From Balanoglossus misakiensis (taxonomy: Eukaryota > Hemichordata): 64,000 nucleotides of DNA. How positions within the stretch are numbered: the stretch's first letter is position 1; the number at the start of each line of letters is the position of its first letter. Made by a program: the position numbers and the translations under genes. The notes beneath the pieces were generated by a model that had not been told where the DNA came from, searched no databases, and saw only the letters and a program-made list of their open reading frames with translations. This document shows, one piece after another, positions 50,601-61,334 of the stretch. Where the stretch lies: NCBI GenBank assembly GCA_040954595.2, contig CM082579.2, positions 1,550,001 through 1,614,000 of the forward strand, given 5' to 3'.

Positions 50601-53600
50601 AACATTTGCAGTTTCAATCAGGGAAACAGCTTGATTGTCTCTTCAACAAAATTCACCTGATTTCATCGGTCCACTGGAATTTCTTCCTGGGTGCCATGTT
50701 TCTCCTCGTCTTCTCATCCTCCTCATCATCACTTGTCGCTTTCATGGAATCGCCGTCTTTGCTCTTATCATCCATCATTCTGAAAGATAAATTTTCAGAG
50801 TAGCTGGCACATTACACACTCAATCAGTTGTGAGGAAGGACCTTTCATTCATGATCCCCAAACGCAGGCTCATATGTACATGATCATATTTTTGGCTGCA
50901 AGAAATTGTTCATGGACTTATGGACACAAAGTAAGATGCTTCCTGACAGTTCCCCATCAGTCAGCTGCAGTCAGAAGAAGGCACACAAGTGCAAACATTA
51001 TTAAAAAGACAGTAAGCTCCAACAACCACGCCTTGGTGACTCTCCAGTATGCAAACAATGCTGATGTAAAATGTTACCTATCGTACTTGGTTTGAGCAGC
51101 TTGTTGGCACTCTTCCTGATATCTGTCCAGTTGTTGCGGCATGATTCGACCAATGGCTGTGAAGGACAAGGCAAAGAATTATTGACACATCAAGCTACTT
51201 TGAACCTCTGAAAACATGTACATTGTGTACTGAATAGTTAACACATGCCTGTGTAGATACGATCACTTTTATCAGCTTTGATTTGGGAAGGGCCTGTGTC
51301 AAGGGCAGACACCTGAAAAAATCCCAGGGAAGGGAAAATTTACTCTCATACCTTCTTTAAGTTTCTGCATGGGTTCCTTGAGACGGCTATCTTGTTCGTT
51401 GAGTCGCAACTTCTTCGCTCTCTTCAGCAGGGTTTCTTTCGAACACGGCAGATGCGATGCCAGGTGTCCGTAGATGGAAGACCGAACACCGCACGACAAC
51501 TCCCGAGATTGCCTTTCAACACTGTGAAGTAATCAAGACACAATGATGTCACGTTTGTCAACATTAAAATGGTATTTTTTTCGACGATGATTGTACAACA
51601 TTCTTTTGTGCCACTTCAATCCAACAACACCGGATCAATGTAATGATAACTACATCTACATACAATGTTTCACTGAAGAAAAGTTTAAGCATACTTACTA
51701 CAACAAAGTCTTGTTGATGTCAGCCGTGAAAAATTTGCATTTACCATCTGCTGACATGGCAGCCTGCAAAGAAGAGGGAGAACAACAGAAATTTTGTTCA
51801 TTTGTGAACAAGATGGACATAAAAGACTACCCCTTATGAATATAGTAGAAATTTCAGACTACCAATGAGCATACACTTACTGCTTTCAATTTATCAATAT
51901 TCTTGGCCAGGTCAGGTTCAATGTTGGTGGGGAGTTTTGGAACAGCATCTGACACTTCACTGTTGGTGTTCCCTTCACTGTCACTACCCCCTGTGGTATT
52001 TGGCTCTGACGTGTTGGCAACAGCGAATGCTTCATGCACCACAGCATTGATGCTATCCAGAATGTTTTTAGTCATGTTGTCACTGAACTCTTGCTCCCCG
52101 TCGCTACCTTGAGGTTTCACAGATGCTGGTTTTTGCCTCTGTAGCAACTCTGCTACAGTTGGTGTGGACTTCTTCACTTTGGCCCTGGACAAATAATAAG
52201 ACAAAAGGTTTAAAGTTTGGATTTTTACCAGTTCGTCTGCTCATACACACCATCATATGATCACTTTTCACGTACCCATTTTTCTGCATCTGTTTCCGTG
52301 GTTTTTTGAAAGGCGAGGAAGAGTCTTTAAGTTTCTTTTTCTTTTCCTTTTCCATGCCATCCAGTGATTTTCTCTTTTTCTGCAAATGATAACAGTGTTC
52401 AGTGTCCAGAACCTGATACTACACAGGATGAAATTCAACACTTCAATTTAAAAGGGGGGTTAAATCTATTCAGTGAGGCAATTGGAAAGACTAGTACAGT
52501 GAAAACTTACCTTGAACGCTCTCTTTTTCTTATTTGGATCTTGGAAGTCTGTGTCACTGTCATCTGAGCTAGATACTGGTCGGAATTCTAGATCACCTGA
52601 GTTGATGTAAAATCCACCCAATTGAGTGGTGAGTTCAGCAGGCACTAGTTCATCGTACTGGAAGGTTAGCAAGGGAAAGAAAACGTTCAAATTTAAGTGA
52701 CATAAGAACAGACAGACAGCCATGTTCATAACACAACAAAAGATGCAAGCATGCATAGAGATACTGACAAGACAGTGTTACCAAACTGATTAAAACTTAC
52801 GGCTTGGGAATTGTCTACGAATGGATCAGTTTCATCATATCCCCAGGAGGCGTCAATCAAATCTTCAATTCTATCTCTTTTCCTCTTCTTCCCCGGCTTG
52901 GGACCCTGATAAGAAAGCAGATCATTTCAAGATACTTTTTAACACAAATGTATGATCAACAAAATTTGAGTCAGTGGATTTCGAACTATAGATAATATTC
53001 TGAAATCAGCATGATTGAATATTTCATGTTTTACATGCACATGATAAACAATTAATTCAGATATTACTAATCCTCCAGAAATTCTACAAGGGAGTACCGT
53101 TTCCATGGTGATATTGGATAAAGCATGGATAAAGACACGTAATTTCACACATTCCAATGACATATTTACACCAGCTAATGAGTATGAAAATGATCATTTT
53201 CAGTGCATAAATTTCAGGGAATAAATGCATTCTGAATGACAAGATTATATTTTTTATTTTGGATTTCGGAAATGAGGTAAAATTATCATGATCCTTGTCA
53301 TCTACATAAAACACTCAGAAATACACTTTTTGACTAAATATTGAATTACATGTGTCATCTTTACACTTGGGAAGAACGGCAGATTATAATCTCCATTCCC
53401 CTGACACTGGCCCTTCAGTGCACATACTTAATGCCATTTTTTGATTGGTACATAATATGACTGATATAGATGGAATACCAGATCATTTTTCTGCTTCATC
53501 AATATCGGTTCTCTTCTAGGCCTGTTTATTGTTGTCTCCTTATTTGCAAGGACTGCCAGAGGGAAAATGTACAGCACTACCTACTGAATTTAAAAGGCAG

Positions 53601-56600
53601 ACTGAGACTCCCCCAAAGCATGATGAAATGCCCAGAATGACGCTTGTGCAGACATATTGTGTACCAATTTTATATGTGCTATTACATGTAACAATAGAAT
53701 GAGTCTAGAAAAAATTGCTCCTAGGGAGTGACATATTTTCCTGGGTAATATGATGATTTCAGTTCCACAATCCTTTTGTTTGAGATTGAAACTGTATCTT
53801 CAGTAATAAATTTGGTTGCAAGTCTTTGACATCATAGGTGTTAATTGAGTAAGTTGCCAGTGGCCAATATTCTCATTTGGAGCAAATATTCAAAACAAAC
53901 AGTACAGAGCCAGGTAACTTACATATTTGGCCTCAAATCTTTTAGCAATTTCTTGAAGGCCATTAACATCATCTTCATCAACATCGTTGAATGGATTTGA
54001 AGTGTTGGGCACTACTGATTTTTCACTCTTGGACTTTATCTTTATCTTGTCACCCTGGAAGACACAATGTAAATAAACAATACGTAAATGTAAAATGTAA
54101 ATAACATGTAAATATGAAATGTACAAATATTGAATAAAAAAACATGCAATTATGCAAATTGAAATTATGTCTAAATATACCCAACAGGACAAACTAAACT
54201 ACTGGTACTACTTCTAGTTGTAGCTGTGCATACCAGGAAAGTGAGGGGGAAGTGAATTCAGACACCGATATGGCTACCTTTTGTGTTAGCTTCATTAGCG
54301 TACGTAATTGTTTCATGGACTGTCACGTAACAATCACTCAACAGAAACAAGATTTATTCATTGTGTGTCAGCAAGCCCTCAGTGCCAGTTGATGGATTAA
54401 TCCTGCACTCAGCCGCTTACCATCTGCAAATTGAGACTAGCTACACCATCTTGTGTACACCTTTTATCTGTATACAAACTATGCAGTCCTTTTTGGATCA
54501 GTACAGGACATTTCACCTGATCAAACCCCAAAACAATAATACTCATAGTAACCGTGAAAATGTGTCAAAGAATGTCCAATACTAATATTTACTGTTCTTC
54601 ATCTTTAGTGCTAACACTATACTTAATATGTTTGAGAGCATTTGACTGAATATGACACGCCACCATATGTCACTCACATTACGCTTGTATTAATTATTGA
54701 TTCACAATTTGTAGTAATACCAGCACCACTAACACAATATCTTTCCCCATTTCTGAAATACTAAACACTTCTAAGAAAATGAAGCTCATTTGCATTCCAT
54801 GCACTAATGGCGACTTCATCATCACGTTTACAGTTCATGTCAGAGTGTCCTTGGCCGGCTTGTCTTGAGCAGGTCATTATGTCATGATTTATTCACACTT
54901 TACACACATCCGCAATGATAAACACTGCCTTCCTAGCAATGCTGCCTTCCCCTGTTTCCTGATTTTTTTTGTTTTGATTTTTACAGACAGCTCAGAAATA
55001 TTTGTTTGGTGTGGAGCTTTGAAGTTGTATCATGCTGATGCTAACTTAAAAGACACATGTGAAGTCAAGAAACCGGCATTTAGCTCTTATTAGTGAGTTG
55101 TCGACTTTCTTACCCACAATGCAATTATTTTAATGTGATTTGACCCCTTAGCATGAAGTAAATAAGGTAGGGATTAATTCTATACATTTCTTGGCAATAG
55201 CCCAATATCTGGGGGTACTGAGCCATGCATGGGCTTCATCTCTTCATTATCACAATTTCTGTGTTTAGAATAATGATGTTTATAATAGCCTAAACAGGCT
55301 TGTTTTTTCTTCGCCTAAATAAAAATAAAATAAACCAAGAAAATTTGTTTTGTCTATTGTGGTGTGCTTTGTTGTTTGTGATTAACAATTCACAAGTGTA
55401 CTAGTGTGTGCACACAGCCTTTTTGGAATAGAATATTTCATGAAGTCACCATCATATTGGTGGAATTGTCATTAAAATAAATGGTTGCAATGCAATGTTT
55501 TTATCTGTTTATGTTAATTCAAATTCCTTTTTGCTAAAAAAAAATTAATGACCTTTAAAATTTAAGTTATCATTTATGTAAGATTTTGTTTACTGTTTAT
55601 TATGTATTTATTCATTTATTTACTGTTTGATTACATGGCTATTGAATCAATTTTGATAACAATTATCAACATCCCCCATTAACTCTAGACAAAAATGCTC
55701 ACATGAAAGCTGAAAGATACAGTTAATAAAATGTGGTTGCACAAAATTCAGCCCATTCATTGTCAAATATTTTGGGGGATAAAAAGCTCTGCCTATATAA
55801 TATACCAACTTGTACACACTACAACTTTTATTTAAATTTTCCGCTTTTAAATGTTACACCGAGTTAAATTTTACGTGATAATAGCACTAAAAAGCAATTT
55901 TTTAATATGATGACGCACGCACGCGTACGCGCAAACCATGTTTGGGTACCGCGCGCGCGTGTGCATCATGCTACTTTCGCGCCAACGCTTCAGAAATTTC
56001 GGCTATTTTGTCATCTGACACAAAAGCGACGCCCGGCCTTTTACGAGACAAACGTGCGGTGTTTTAAAATCTTTAGAAAATATCAGCGCTTTTCCGAGCG
56101 TCAATGTCACTTTCTTTTAATATTTTTTTCATTCAAAGCGTAGTTTCATTGAAGTTAGCCGAAAAGTTGACCACTCGGAAAAAGTCAGCTTTGAGCGAAT
56201 ACATTCAATATGGCGTCCACAGTTGCCAGCAGATTGTGAAGTACATTTGCACACGAAACCTTCACAAACAATACATGATTTAGAATCCACTGTATCGCGC
56301 TGAAAATAGCCTACTTTTGACACCAGAATAACTACAAAATTTAACGCATTTTACTCACTAACACCACACAATGAAACACCCAACAACAAGTACGATATAA
56401 CTCTCCAAAACACCGTCTAAAATAACGCGTGTTGAAGAGAGAATAAAGGCCTTAAAAGCAGTGAAAAATGCGGTTTTTTCTCTCTGTGTATTTAATGAAT
56501 TTTCGGCGTGAAGTCTTACCAGGGCGTTTTTCACCAACTCGCCATATGAGAACTCGGGACAGGTTTTCTCGGTTGAGGCCGTCAAAGTTAGTGAAAAACG

Positions 56601-56684
56601 GAGCGTTGGTTCAGTCTTCTTGGTCTTTTCTTTGTTATACGCTGGCTGGGCAGAAACTGGAATTATCCTCCGTGGTTCAGCCAT
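46755..56684 (-). CDS. UBN1/2: Ubinuclein (UBN1/UBN2/Yemanuclein family), HIRA histone-chaperone subunit (complete, 14 exons)
   Basis: Ubinuclein is the nuclear subunit of the HIRA complex that helps deposit histone H3.3 outside replication. Exons: 56520-56684, 53923-54054, 52801-52905, 52511-52657, 52276-52379, 51881-52184, 51699-51763, 51352-51521, 51078-51156, 50657-50779, 50199-50342, 48201-50065, 47542-47628 and 46755-46807. They total 3543 nt, 1180 aa plus TAG, close to human UBN1 (1134 aa). Start context is ACCATGG. In order: the N-terminal HIRA-binding block ([20 protein letters not shown]), the Hpc2-related domain ([39 protein letters not shown]), a Lys-rich stretch, the conserved middle domain, a long Ser/Thr-rich region and the conserved C-terminal [14 protein letters not shown] treat it as a pre-duplication orthologue; UBN1 versus UBN2 cannot be decided. 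Confidence 0.96.
48201..50065 (-). CDS. UBN1/2: Ubinuclein exon 12: giant Ser/Thr-rich exon
   Basis: A single 1865-nt exon encodes 621 residues that are mostly low complexity (Ser, Thr, Pro, Ala, Lys) and presumably disordered. Two near-copies of a short helical block, [14 protein letters not shown] and [14 protein letters not shown], lie near its start. It begins [15 protein letters not shown], as human UBN1 does after the middle domain, and ends with [20 protein letters not shown]. Antisense open frames inside it reflect its base composition, not genes. Confidence 0.93.
50199..51763 (-). CDS. UBN1/2: Ubinuclein exons 7-11: conserved middle domain
   Basis: Five exons encode residues about 320-514. 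Recognisable blocks are [72 protein letters not shown] and [18 protein letters not shown]. All align in order with the ubinuclein middle domain, which in human UBN1 promotes homodimerisation and H3/H4 binding. An acidic loop ([15 protein letters not shown]) splits the domain, as in human UBN1. Confidence 0.93.
52511..52905 (-). CDS. UBN1/2: Ubinuclein exons 3-4: Hpc2-related domain (HRD)
   Basis: Residues 100-183. Exon 3 carries [20 protein letters not shown] and exon 4 [20 protein letters not shown]. These match the HRD of human UBN1 almost residue for residue. In the human protein the HRD contacts histone H3.3 and gives the HIRA complex its H3.3 specificity. The block is followed by a Ser/Asp run and basic Lys/Arg stretches. 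Confidence 0.95.
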
Positions 56685-56762
56685 GGTTTGTTTCCAACGT
56701 GTCGCCCCGATTTTGACGTTTTACCGTAGTATTTCACATACAGTCATGTAGCTGTAAAAACA

Positions 56763-56803
56763 GCCGCCATTTTGACCTTACCGTCGAACGTTACGCATGC
56801 GTA
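56763..56803 (-). promoter_or_regulatory. YY1-like and NRF1-like sites at the ubinuclein promoter
   Basis: On the minus strand CAAAATGGCGGC (56763-56774) is a perfect YY1 core in sense orientation about 80 bp before the ATG. TACGCATGCGTA (56792-56803) resembles the NRF1 palindrome. Both are typical of TATA-less housekeeping promoters, fitting the gene. Binding is inferred. Confidence 0.5.
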
Positions 56804-57613
56804 CTCGAAGTACGGAAATGGAGTAGAAAAGTTTGATACTAATCATTGCGTGCATGCGGCGGAATGGGAATGACCTTCACACCTCCGCGCGTAAGCATGG
56901 CCGGGTTTGATAACAGCATACATGATAACAGTCAAGTTCAAAACTACAGATCGTTACACACTTCGTTAAAAATTGGAACAGGTGTTTGGACACATTTATT
57001 TGATCGAAGTGAAGGTGGGAGTGCAATTTATCCACTGAGAACGCGCTGAGCTCGTAGGACAACGCGCAGACCACCCGGCACGCACGCTTAGCCAAGACAC
57101 ACCCCCACAGGGTTGCGTTGGCAGTTATAAAACGAATTAGAGTATCTTTCGTTTATCCTTCGCCTACTGCTGGTAAAGTATGACCATAGACCATCTAGCG
57201 TATGACGGAAGAAGAATGTTCGGAAACACCAAAGTTGTATTTTTCCAAATTTTAAGCTATGATTTATTTACAACGTAACAATATAAAAATACACACCTTA
57301 TCATTCCCAAAGACACAATCAACAATCAAATTTCCTGAGTGCACAATGTACTCATATCAAAATAAAACTCATACCAATGAAATAAAGGATATATTACAAT
57401 GGTTAAAGACTTAGCAAAGATGATATATTCTAAAAGATATACTATAATAAAAAATCTATGCAGCTAAATAATGTCTTTATTCAAATGATTGTGGAAACTA
57501 AAGTTTTGAACTACATGTACCACTGGCATAACATTTGTTTTTCAAGGCATATTTTGAAAATGGCAGTTTGAAAATGGTGGTAATAAGTCATCAATTTTCA
57601 CTGAACAAAGTTA
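56804..57613. other. Short spacer between ubinuclein and GCNA
   Basis: Contains the distal ubinuclein promoter and the GCNA 3' UTR (both minus-strand genes). No exon or RNA gene seen. The open frame at 56846-57049 is CpG-rich promoter sequence without homology. Confidence 0.5.
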
Positions 57614-58656
57614 TCAGCAAGAGACATTAGCCTTGGAAGAAAACTCTGCACTTAAAAGTCTCATGACATCAGCGTGTCTTAGCGATTTCCGTTTGGATTT
57701 AACTGTCGAGTAGTTCTCTTTGACAAACAGTGCAAATTTGTTTGGTGTGCGAGTTTTCGCTGGTGTGCCATCTTTTTTCATTGGCGCCAAAAGATGGAAC
57801 TGTCCTCCGCAGTAACCACAGCGATATTTGTCCGTGTCCAGTGATTTTGAGTGACGACCAATCCTGGAGATAGAGAGACAGAGATTGAAGGTGCATTATA
57901 GTGAGTATCGAGACATTAAAATCATGATAGTCATGCTTAAAAAGTTGCAACACACAGCTTGATAAATTCTAAAGCATATTTTGTGCTTTATACTTACTGA
58001 TATTTGCACTTGATACATTGATAGTTGTACTTTGTGTTAATCTCATATGAGTGACAACGGCTTATGGTTGGTAATGCAGAATGAATCATGTTGGCTTTTC
58101 TTGTCCTGGTGAAGAAGAAGAAGAAGAAGAAGAAGGAATAATAAGCATTACAAATATTAGTAACAAAGAACCAGATACCTAAGTAGTGTGAGGATAACAA
58201 CCATTGATACTTTCATAAACATTCCTGACATAGTTCAGCATACCCCCTGAAAATTTCCCATCCCAGATAAAGAGAATATATTTACCAGTATTTCCAGTGA
58301 GGTCCATGACCCGCCTTGACTCCATTGATATACCAAGCTGCAGCATGACATAGCTCGTGAATTAACGTGTCGCGAAGTCTTTCTGAAAACAAAACCAGCA
58401 ACACTAACAGTAACTTCCACTGTGAGAAAATGATTTCATGTTGCAAGCATGAATTTATTCATCAAATTACAGTACCATAAAATTTAATATATTTGCACAC
58501 AGGACTGATCTACAACTACTCACCTGCTGAATCACACACTTTATCTGCCAACTCAATCCTGACACTTCTTTGTTTACTTCTGGACATACCATTATAACAA
58601 AATCCGGCAGTTTTTCTCATTTTGCAATTCCATGTAATATTCATATCACAAGGCAA
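57614..58656 (-). CDS. GCNA: GCNA exons 7-10: SprT protease, zinc ribbon and HMG-like tail
   Basis: Exon 7 gives the SprT substrate-cleft strand (NITWNCKMRKTAGFCYNG, RIELADKVCDSA). Exon 8 gives the catalytic helix RLRDTLIHELCHAAAWYING and AGHGPHW. Exon 9 gives RCHSYEINTKYNYQCIKC. Exon 10 gives RCGYCGGQF and the HMG-box-like end. All metal ligands and the catalytic Glu are present, so the protease is predicted active. Confidence 0.93.
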
Positions 58657-60783
58657 CTGAAAAGCAAACACAGGAATTTAGTCTGTTGATGGGATGAGCA
58701 CCGTCTATTCAAAATTTAACATTATTTGTAGGAAAAACTGTACAGCTTTTAAAGTACAGAGAGTGGAGAATGTTATGACAAATTCTACAAACAGTGAATG
58801 TCTTGAATACCACTATAATTACCTTGTTATCAAAGACACTTTTATTGAATAAAGCAAACAATTTTGTGGTCAGTTCCTCTCTGTTCTTTTTAAAGTCCCT
58901 GACATACATGCCATGAATTGTTGGGTTGACTCTGTCCCCTCCGGATGAAAGTGAAGCCAGGAACTCTCCATCGCTATTCCGTGGTTTAGAAGACAACACA
59001 GCGTTCCAGACTTTTCCTTGGAAAGCTGTTGTGACCTTTGACCCAGCCTCTTTAGGTGTTGCCAACTTGGGTTCTGTAAAAAGTGGTGTGCATCATTAAA
59101 AGGACAGACGCTGTAACTTTTGGCTTTTTCAGTATTTTTTTCAGTATCAAGTGCACTGTCTTCCATTTTCAAATGTCTATCTATGGAGTGGTGACTCAAT
59201 CAACTGAAGTGACTCTTAGTGTCTTAATAAAGAAAATTATGATGTTACCATTTACAGACGGTTGCTTGTGTTTCTTCTTCATGACTAGTTCTTTCGGTTT
59301 TCTGGAAGAAAACAACATCATACACAGTGTGACAACAGCTTAACCTTTTTAATAAAACTGTTCTGCATAGATAACTGATACACTAGATCATACTATGAGA
59401 CAAATTAGTGGTTGTATGGTGTTCTTCAGTAATTTTTGTACAACTACTAAAACAAGAAAATAAGTTATATTTACCTGAAAGGTGTGACTGGTGTTCCTGT
59501 CTTCCTGAACTGTATTGTCCTCTTTGGAGTTTTTAAGGAAGCTACAACTGCAAGTTTGATAAAAAATAAAAATAATTGTGAATAAGCCACAGGCCAGAAA
59601 GATGGAAAATGTCTCAAACTGCAGTTACAACAAATATTCTACATTAAACTCTTACAATTTTCAAAGTCATCATCATCATCTTCACTGCTATCACTGTCAA
59701 TGATGGATTGTTTCTGATGTCGATATGTCCTGCAAAATACATTTAAGACAAAAAATGTCATTTTCAAAGAGTGATCATGCAATGCTGTTATTAAAAAAGG
59801 GTTTCACAGTAATCTTTTTTCAGGACTGTTCTAACTGTTAGTGTTAGGGGCGAATAAACTTAACACGTGCAATTTAAAGGAATTCCAGCAGTGAAGAGTG
59901 ACATCCTATAAACAAGACCTTTTTTGTTTCTGTTGTTGCAGTTCGTTCTGATGAAGTTTGCTATCACTTGCGTCCCAATGCCTTGGAGGTGCTCTGAAAA
60001 CAGAGTTTGTGTTGACGTCATCGTCTAGCAGCCTTGATGTGGTCTTTTTCTGTGGACAAGTTCTGTACAGTCGTTCTTTGAGCGGAATTGAAAAATAGTC
60101 ATCATCATCATCTGAAGTCTCCAGAGATTCTTCATCATTTGCATCATTACTGCTGATCACAAACACATCTGTATGACCTTGATTTGACCTTGCCAAGCCA
60201 AGCTCCTCATGGCTGGCTTCTGAGGAAGATTTCGAGAGATCATTCTCCCATGCAGTGTCTCTCACAATGTCTGCATTTTTAGTACACCCGCTGTTTTCTT
60301 TGTCAGAGTTGTTGGCACTGCTAGATCCTGAGGAAGCAAGAATGTTCTCTTCTTCAGAGTCTGATGACAAGATAACTACATCTTCAGGAGTGGGTTTCTG
60401 AAGAGGTTTTGCTTTGACTTTATTAGTTTTCTGAAACAAAGCAAAGCAAGACATCATATACTAAAAATAACACTGGTATATGCTTAATGAAAATGTGACA
60501 AGTCTGCATGTGCATTTGTTTTACAGGTCATTGAGTTGAGCATTTCACATACTGTATTTGTGTACTGAAACTTGTCAAGCTGTAAATATACTAGTATTTT
60601 ATTATTTTACATCAGGATTGATCAATCAACACCACCAATGCTCAGTTACATTTAGCCCGCCCTCTATTGAATGTAAGTCCCATCATAAACTGCACTTACA
60701 GTTACACGACCATCTCCCTCATCGCCATTTAGCCATCCAAGCTTATCGCCAACACGCAGAAACAAGTCTTCAATGTCGGACAT
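57614..60783 (-). CDS. GCNA: GCNA / ACRC, germ-cell nuclear acidic SprT-like metalloprotease (complete, 10 exons)
   Basis: GCNA is a germline-enriched SprT-family nuclear protein linked to resolving DNA-protein crosslinks and protecting genome integrity. Exons: 60700-60783, 59919-60430, 59656-59729, 59475-59547, 59249-59301, 58823-59073, 58524-58656, 58286-58382, 57998-58105 and 57614-57863. They total 1635 nt, 544 aa plus TGA. Order: short N-terminus; acidic disordered region (residues about 40-225) with SUMO-interacting motifs VVIL (46-49) and VFVI (117-120), each next to Ser/Asp/Glu; basic linker; SprT domain with HELCH (His402, Glu403, His406) and GHG (His419) as likely third ligand; zinc ribbon CIKC (456-459) and CGYC (477-480); C-terminal HMG-box-like segment NKFALFVKENYSTVKSKRKS. 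This is the full ancestral layout, unlike mouse GCNA, which keeps mainly the acidic part. Confidence 0.95.
58111..58135. repeat. (GAA)n microsatellite serving as the polypyrimidine tract of GCNA exon 9
   Basis: About eight GAA units on the plus strand are TTC repeats on the transcribed strand, ending three bases before the CAG acceptor of exon 9 (exon begins 58105). The repeat is therefore the polypyrimidine tract of that splice site. Confidence 0.9.
59919..60430 (-). CDS. GCNA: GCNA exon 2: acidic disordered region with SUMO-interacting motifs
   Basis: Encodes 170 residues rich in Ser, Asp, Glu and Asn. DVVILSSDSEEE and DVFVISSNDANDEE are textbook SIMs: a hydrophobic core followed by Ser/acidic residues. 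SDDDDDYFSIPL and the run NNSDKEN follow the acidic style of GCNA. The 3' donor is weak (AAG|GTCTTG). If unspliced, the frame adds SCL and stops, giving an acidic-region-only protein. Confidence 0.88.
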
Positions 60784-61334
60784 CTCATCGAGTTCCCTGC
60801 CGTTTTATTTTATTCCGTTGCCTGGCTTTAATATTCACGCAACTCCTAAGTCTTTTGTCGATTCTCAACTCCACCAGTTCAAATTTCCCACTACCCATTT
60901 ACGATAATTAAAAATGCCCTCCAACTTACTGAGAACTGTTAGATTAAAGCCCCTTGGGTAAGTAAGAAATGTTCTTTCCCTTCGCGTAATGTCGGGCACG
61001 ATTTGCAACACTTCGCGTTCTACCCAATAGTTGGAATAAGAATAGCAAAAATAAACTAAAACGGTCTTAATAACCTTTATTTCATTATTTCTTGTTGGCA
61101 TCTGTCCTAACTTTGACTAATAAGAAGATGACAGAAAAATGGGCAATTATCCAACAAAAATACTCTAGGACGAGGAAGAACTTGCGCGCGCACAGCTGCT
61201 ACTTCACAATAAAAACAGCTCCAGTTTTGGAAAATGTTACCATCATGAGTTTGTTATCTTCATGATTTTTACGCCCGAGTCGATAACTTCATGTCAGAAG
61301 CAGCGCGGTTTGCCCATCTTTACAAACTCTAGCA
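60784..61334. promoter_or_regulatory. Divergent promoter region between GCNA and PAN3
   Basis: GCNA (minus) and PAN3 (plus) start codons are 551 bp apart, head to head. The interval holds a CpG-rich palindromic tract TGCGCGCGCA (about 61184) like an NRF1 site, and no TATA box that I can recognise. Shared or overlapping promoter activity is inferred from spacing. Confidence 0.55.
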
